Source: Enoplolaimus lenunculus (Eukaryota > Nematoda > Enoplea > Enoplida > Thoracostomopsidae). From it: DNA of 64,000 bases. The notes beneath the pieces were generated by a model. It searched no databases, was not told the origin of the DNA, and worked only from the letters and a program-made list of their open reading frames with translations. Shown here one piece after another: positions 61,701-64,000 of this stretch. The stretch covers positions 62,001-126,000 of the forward strand of contig JASANG010003729.1 in the NCBI GenBank assembly GCA_030248215.1, given 5' to 3'. The translations under genes were made by a program, and so were the position numbers. Every line of letters starts with the position of its first letter. Position 1 is the stretch's first letter.

Positions 61701-63639
61701 TAATTAAGCCATCAGAAAGGAAAAGTACCCGGAAATCCACGTGAATTTGTGTCAGAAAGTATTTCAACTAATTTGATCACGTTTTCCAGCAAATGCGAAA
61801 CACTGTCATCTTCGCTTGCGGCGTCCTGAAATGAAAGTTATGTCTAAAACTATAAATTTTTTGAAAACATCAGTTATATGACCAAACCATGAAGGTGTCG
61901 AGAAAGAGCCCTCAAGGTGTTTAGACACAATTTGGACTGCTACATAGTCATAAACTATGCTTTAATGCCGACATGTGAATGATTCTATTATGAACCTCAA
62001 ACAAAACTAGATAACAACGTAGCATCTAAATAGTACAGCAATAAAACATGATGATCAAACGGCAATAAGTGCACCAAACATTAAATAACAACAAACCTGA
62101 AGCAACTTTTGAATCTTAATTAGCGGATGTTCACGATTTTGTGAATGCTGACGCCAATCTAGCAGTGCTTGTACAAATCCAATATTCACAACACTCTTTC
62201 TTAGTAAAACGGTTTCACTGGTGTCGTCATCTTTATTGGCCTCAACTGGGTTGTTCGCTTCCTCAGTGCTGTGGCCCATCGCTGGGATCGCGATTCTATT
62301 GTCCGCGCTTCCTACAGCACCCAATGATACAGTGTCTACTGAAGCTTGAGGCAACGTTACCATATTTCGAACAAAGTCAACCAGAGTGCTTAGAGTTGAC
62401 AAACAATCGGATGAGTCTCGGCTAAAATTGCGCAGCAATCGTTCAAGAAGTCTTAGGAGCACGGACGGTTCTGTATCTACTGCGCTACTCAAAAATGAAA
62501 CCAGCTGACGTCGTTTTTTTGGCAATGCTTCCAATCCGCATTTGATGTGATACAAGCCATGATCGTGCTCTGATAGCATCGCAAGAGTACGCAACACTGG
62601 TAACACAGACGCGTAGCTGTGTTGTGAATTTCCAATATGTGTCAGTAACGCAATGCAAATTGTGGTCAATTGATTACTGTCAGGAAGCGAGTGTGCCAGC
62701 TAAAACGTGAAATCATTCCAATATATTTCAGGGCAAAATTCAACTATGCTTTTTACAGAATACACGCGGAGACAATATTGCAATTTTCACAACCAAGTCA
62801 TGAGTAACTCACAGTTTTTGTCAGCGGTGCACTATACAATCAATCTATCCTGTCGTACACAGGCGACGTTACTATAGAGCACGCAGCACCGCACAGTTCG
62901 CGTTTTCCCCGACCTAACACAACAAGTACATGAAAACTGCTGCAAAAAGCGTACGCAAGATACTGCGGAAAATACATTATACTGAAAGTAGGTCGACATC
63001 AATTGCGATTACACCAAAAACTAGCAATGCTTTTAAAAATAAAATACGAAAAGCACAAATTAAAGACATACAAAAAAATTGGATGGCGAACAAAAATTAC
63101 TCTTAAATACTCTTACCTGTTCATCTCGAGTGTAATTGACGCAATCTTCAGCGTCTAACAACGAAACTTCTTCATCACACCATGAATTAATAGTACACTA
63201 AAATTGTAAAGACAAAAAGTGCCAACATATGTTATAAGTTTACAAATGTAGCAACCGAAAAACAGTCAAAACCTGCCGCAGCCGAAGTCACCAAAATTGT
63301 TGAACACAATTAACATAATTACAATCTAAATTTCAACGCGTAATCCGTAATTTAAACAGAAAACTCAAAGCAAATGTTTTGTTCAAAAGCAATACTTCAC
63401 AAATTGCCAGCTTACTGAGCAGAAACCAACCAGATTTTACACAAAAAGAGCGAGCACATTTTTATCAAACATGCAATTAATGGACTTTTCAAACCAATTC
63501 CATGTAAATAAACGTATTGTTTCGGTAGCGTACTGCTATATATTCTTGGCACATCATGTGCTGTGGTTGGTTCGATACGTGCCCAAGTATTGATAGCAAA
63601 CACGGCAGCATAAGAGAATAATTGTCTTCAACCTTTTCA
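55506..63639 (-). CDS. VIRMA: VIRMA/virilizer, C-terminal part (gene continues past the right edge)
   Basis: VIRMA is the large nuclear scaffold of the m6A methyltransferase complex, which guides METTL3/METTL14 to mRNA and affects splicing and polyadenylation. Exons in transcript order: 63639-63534, 63197-63117, 62699-62097, 61825-61729, 61378-61212, 58883-58768, 58124-57994 (uncertain), 57911-57475, 56699-56552 and 56280-56016, with a possible last exon 55785-55506. Phases agree throughout. Diagnostic matches to the human protein as I remember it are MMCQEYIACTINSWCDEE, LRTLAMLSEHDHGLYHIK, IFANRTLW, DLVSKFFPNFNLDAELKEKL and above all NTSRPPSMHVDDFVA in exon 57911-57475. The tail is Arg/Gly-rich, as usual, but also has two poly-His runs and about 19 consecutive glycines. 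The stop is either TAA at 56012-56014 or that at 55506. The 5' exons lie beyond 64000. Confidence 0.88.
56061..56117 (-). repeat. (GGN)n tract encoding poly-glycine in VIRMA
   Basis: About 19 glycine codons, mostly GGT with some GGC, follow NFFGNRGNSG in exon 56280-56016. The near-pure trinucleotide repeat can expand and contract, and all three frames on this strand stay open through it. The run sits in the RGG-like tail and is probably disordered. Confidence 0.8.
56849..57188. mobile_element. Family E copy in a VIRMA intron
   Basis: The interior phrases (GTAGTAAAAATAACGG, ATTTTTCTGCTAACACAATTGAGA, TTTCATATCGAACAATATTG, TCCGGTTACACCCTG) follow the complete family E copy. The right end is intact; the left end reads TAGGGCGTGAACGG. 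It lies between the VIRMA exons at 57475 and 56699. Confidence 0.6.
57994..58124 (-). CDS. VIRMA: Uncertain VIRMA exon
   Basis: A strong acceptor (TTTGTTCCAG) is followed by an open frame whose phase fits both neighbours: phase 2 in, phase 1 out at 57994 (GTAAAA) or at 58024 (GTATAC). The residues, including RIMNFCRIRTFVAILMERIP, show only faint similarity to the human segment between the helical part and the RGG tail, which is itself poorly conserved. It could be a real divergent exon or a chance frame. Confidence 0.4.
59795..60930 (+). repeat. Nested tandem repeat of 150 and 400 bp in a VIRMA intron
   Basis: The phrase ATGCAAATTAGCTATTAGCT, followed by ATTCAATTATCGGTTTT and GAGGTTTGTAAACAATTTAT, occurs four times (near 59835, 59970, 60130 and 60530). 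The last two copies are full units of about 400 bp that also contain TCATAATTTAGGCTTAA, GCTAATAAACGGCTTAAAAT, GTCAAAATCGGTTCAGCGG, GGACGGACAG and a CGCTTCGCTCAATAA end. The last word also begins each unit, so the array may have grown by unequal exchange. Confidence 0.75.
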
Positions 63640-64000
63640 CTAAAAACCACAAAATAAAAACTGAATTTGTACAAAAAGTCATTATTAATGTGTATTTTAC
63701 TTCATTAATATGCATTTTAAATATAGCATTGTGTTTACCTTCAGATGAACCTAGCGCAAGGCAAAATTACAGTACAACAGGAAGATGGTGAGAAAACCCT
63801 TAATTGAACATAACAGAAGAGATCAATGTTTTTTAAAAACCACGATCCTAAATAAACCCATGATCACCAAATAAACGCTATACATATACACAAACTATAA
63901 TATTTATAAATTTGCAAATGGGGAAATTATAAAAAATGTATGGCACAAACTGCACAGTATTATCTTACTGCTCAGGCGTTACGACGCAAACTGAAATATA

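Noticed and set aside
1-64000. LINE, LTR retroelement, virus-like element or CRISPR array
   Set aside because: No reverse transcriptase, integrase, capsid or envelope frame is visible, no long direct terminal repeats were noticed, and the tandem repeats lack spacer structure.

Overview
The window is from an animal nuclear genome: AT-rich DNA, spliceosomal genes with small GT-AG introns, AATAAA-type polyadenylation signals and no operon-like or bacterial structure. Three conserved metazoan families can be read exon by exon: integrin beta, beta-1,3-glucuronyltransferase and VIRMA/virilizer. A fourth gene looks like a secreted neuropeptide precursor. The phylum cannot be fixed from the sequence. 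An invertebrate, perhaps a tunicate or another marine invertebrate with a modest-sized genome, is my guess from intron sizes, divergence from vertebrate homologues and the dense load of short inverted-repeat transposons.

Layout: 1-7480 is repeat-rich and has no gene I can support. 7481-17672 (+) is an 11-exon gene for a 449-residue integrin-beta-like protein. It has PSI, hybrid and four I-EGF modules but lacks the ligand-binding betaI domain, the beta-tail, the transmembrane helix and the cytoplasmic tail, and it ends in what looks like a GPI-anchor signal. 17673-39055 is a long gene-poor stretch with at least six families of MITE-like elements, including one nested inside another. 39056-41019 (+) is a two-exon precursor with three dibasic-bounded peptides sharing a (V/I)PWL core; its intron carries a foldback element and a 21-bp tandem repeat. 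43075-46983 (-) is a complete four-exon glucuronyltransferase. 47482-47850 (-) is a possible last exon of an unrecognised gene, with its own polyA signal, just upstream of the glucuronyltransferase. 47870-55505 is repeat-rich, with two hAT-like MITE families that show 8-bp target duplications. 55506-63639 (-) is the C-terminal part of VIRMA, a subunit of the m6A methyltransferase complex, which runs off the right edge of the window.

The genes have no obvious shared pathway. Two, the integrin-like protein and the glucuronyltransferase, act at or towards the cell surface; one is a secreted signalling precursor and one is nuclear. The most unusual items are the integrin beta relative with an apparently uninterrupted hybrid domain and the peptide precursor with the PWL core, which I do not recognise as a described family. 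I saw no reverse transcriptase, integrase, capsid or envelope reading frame, so no LINE, LTR or virus-like element is claimed.
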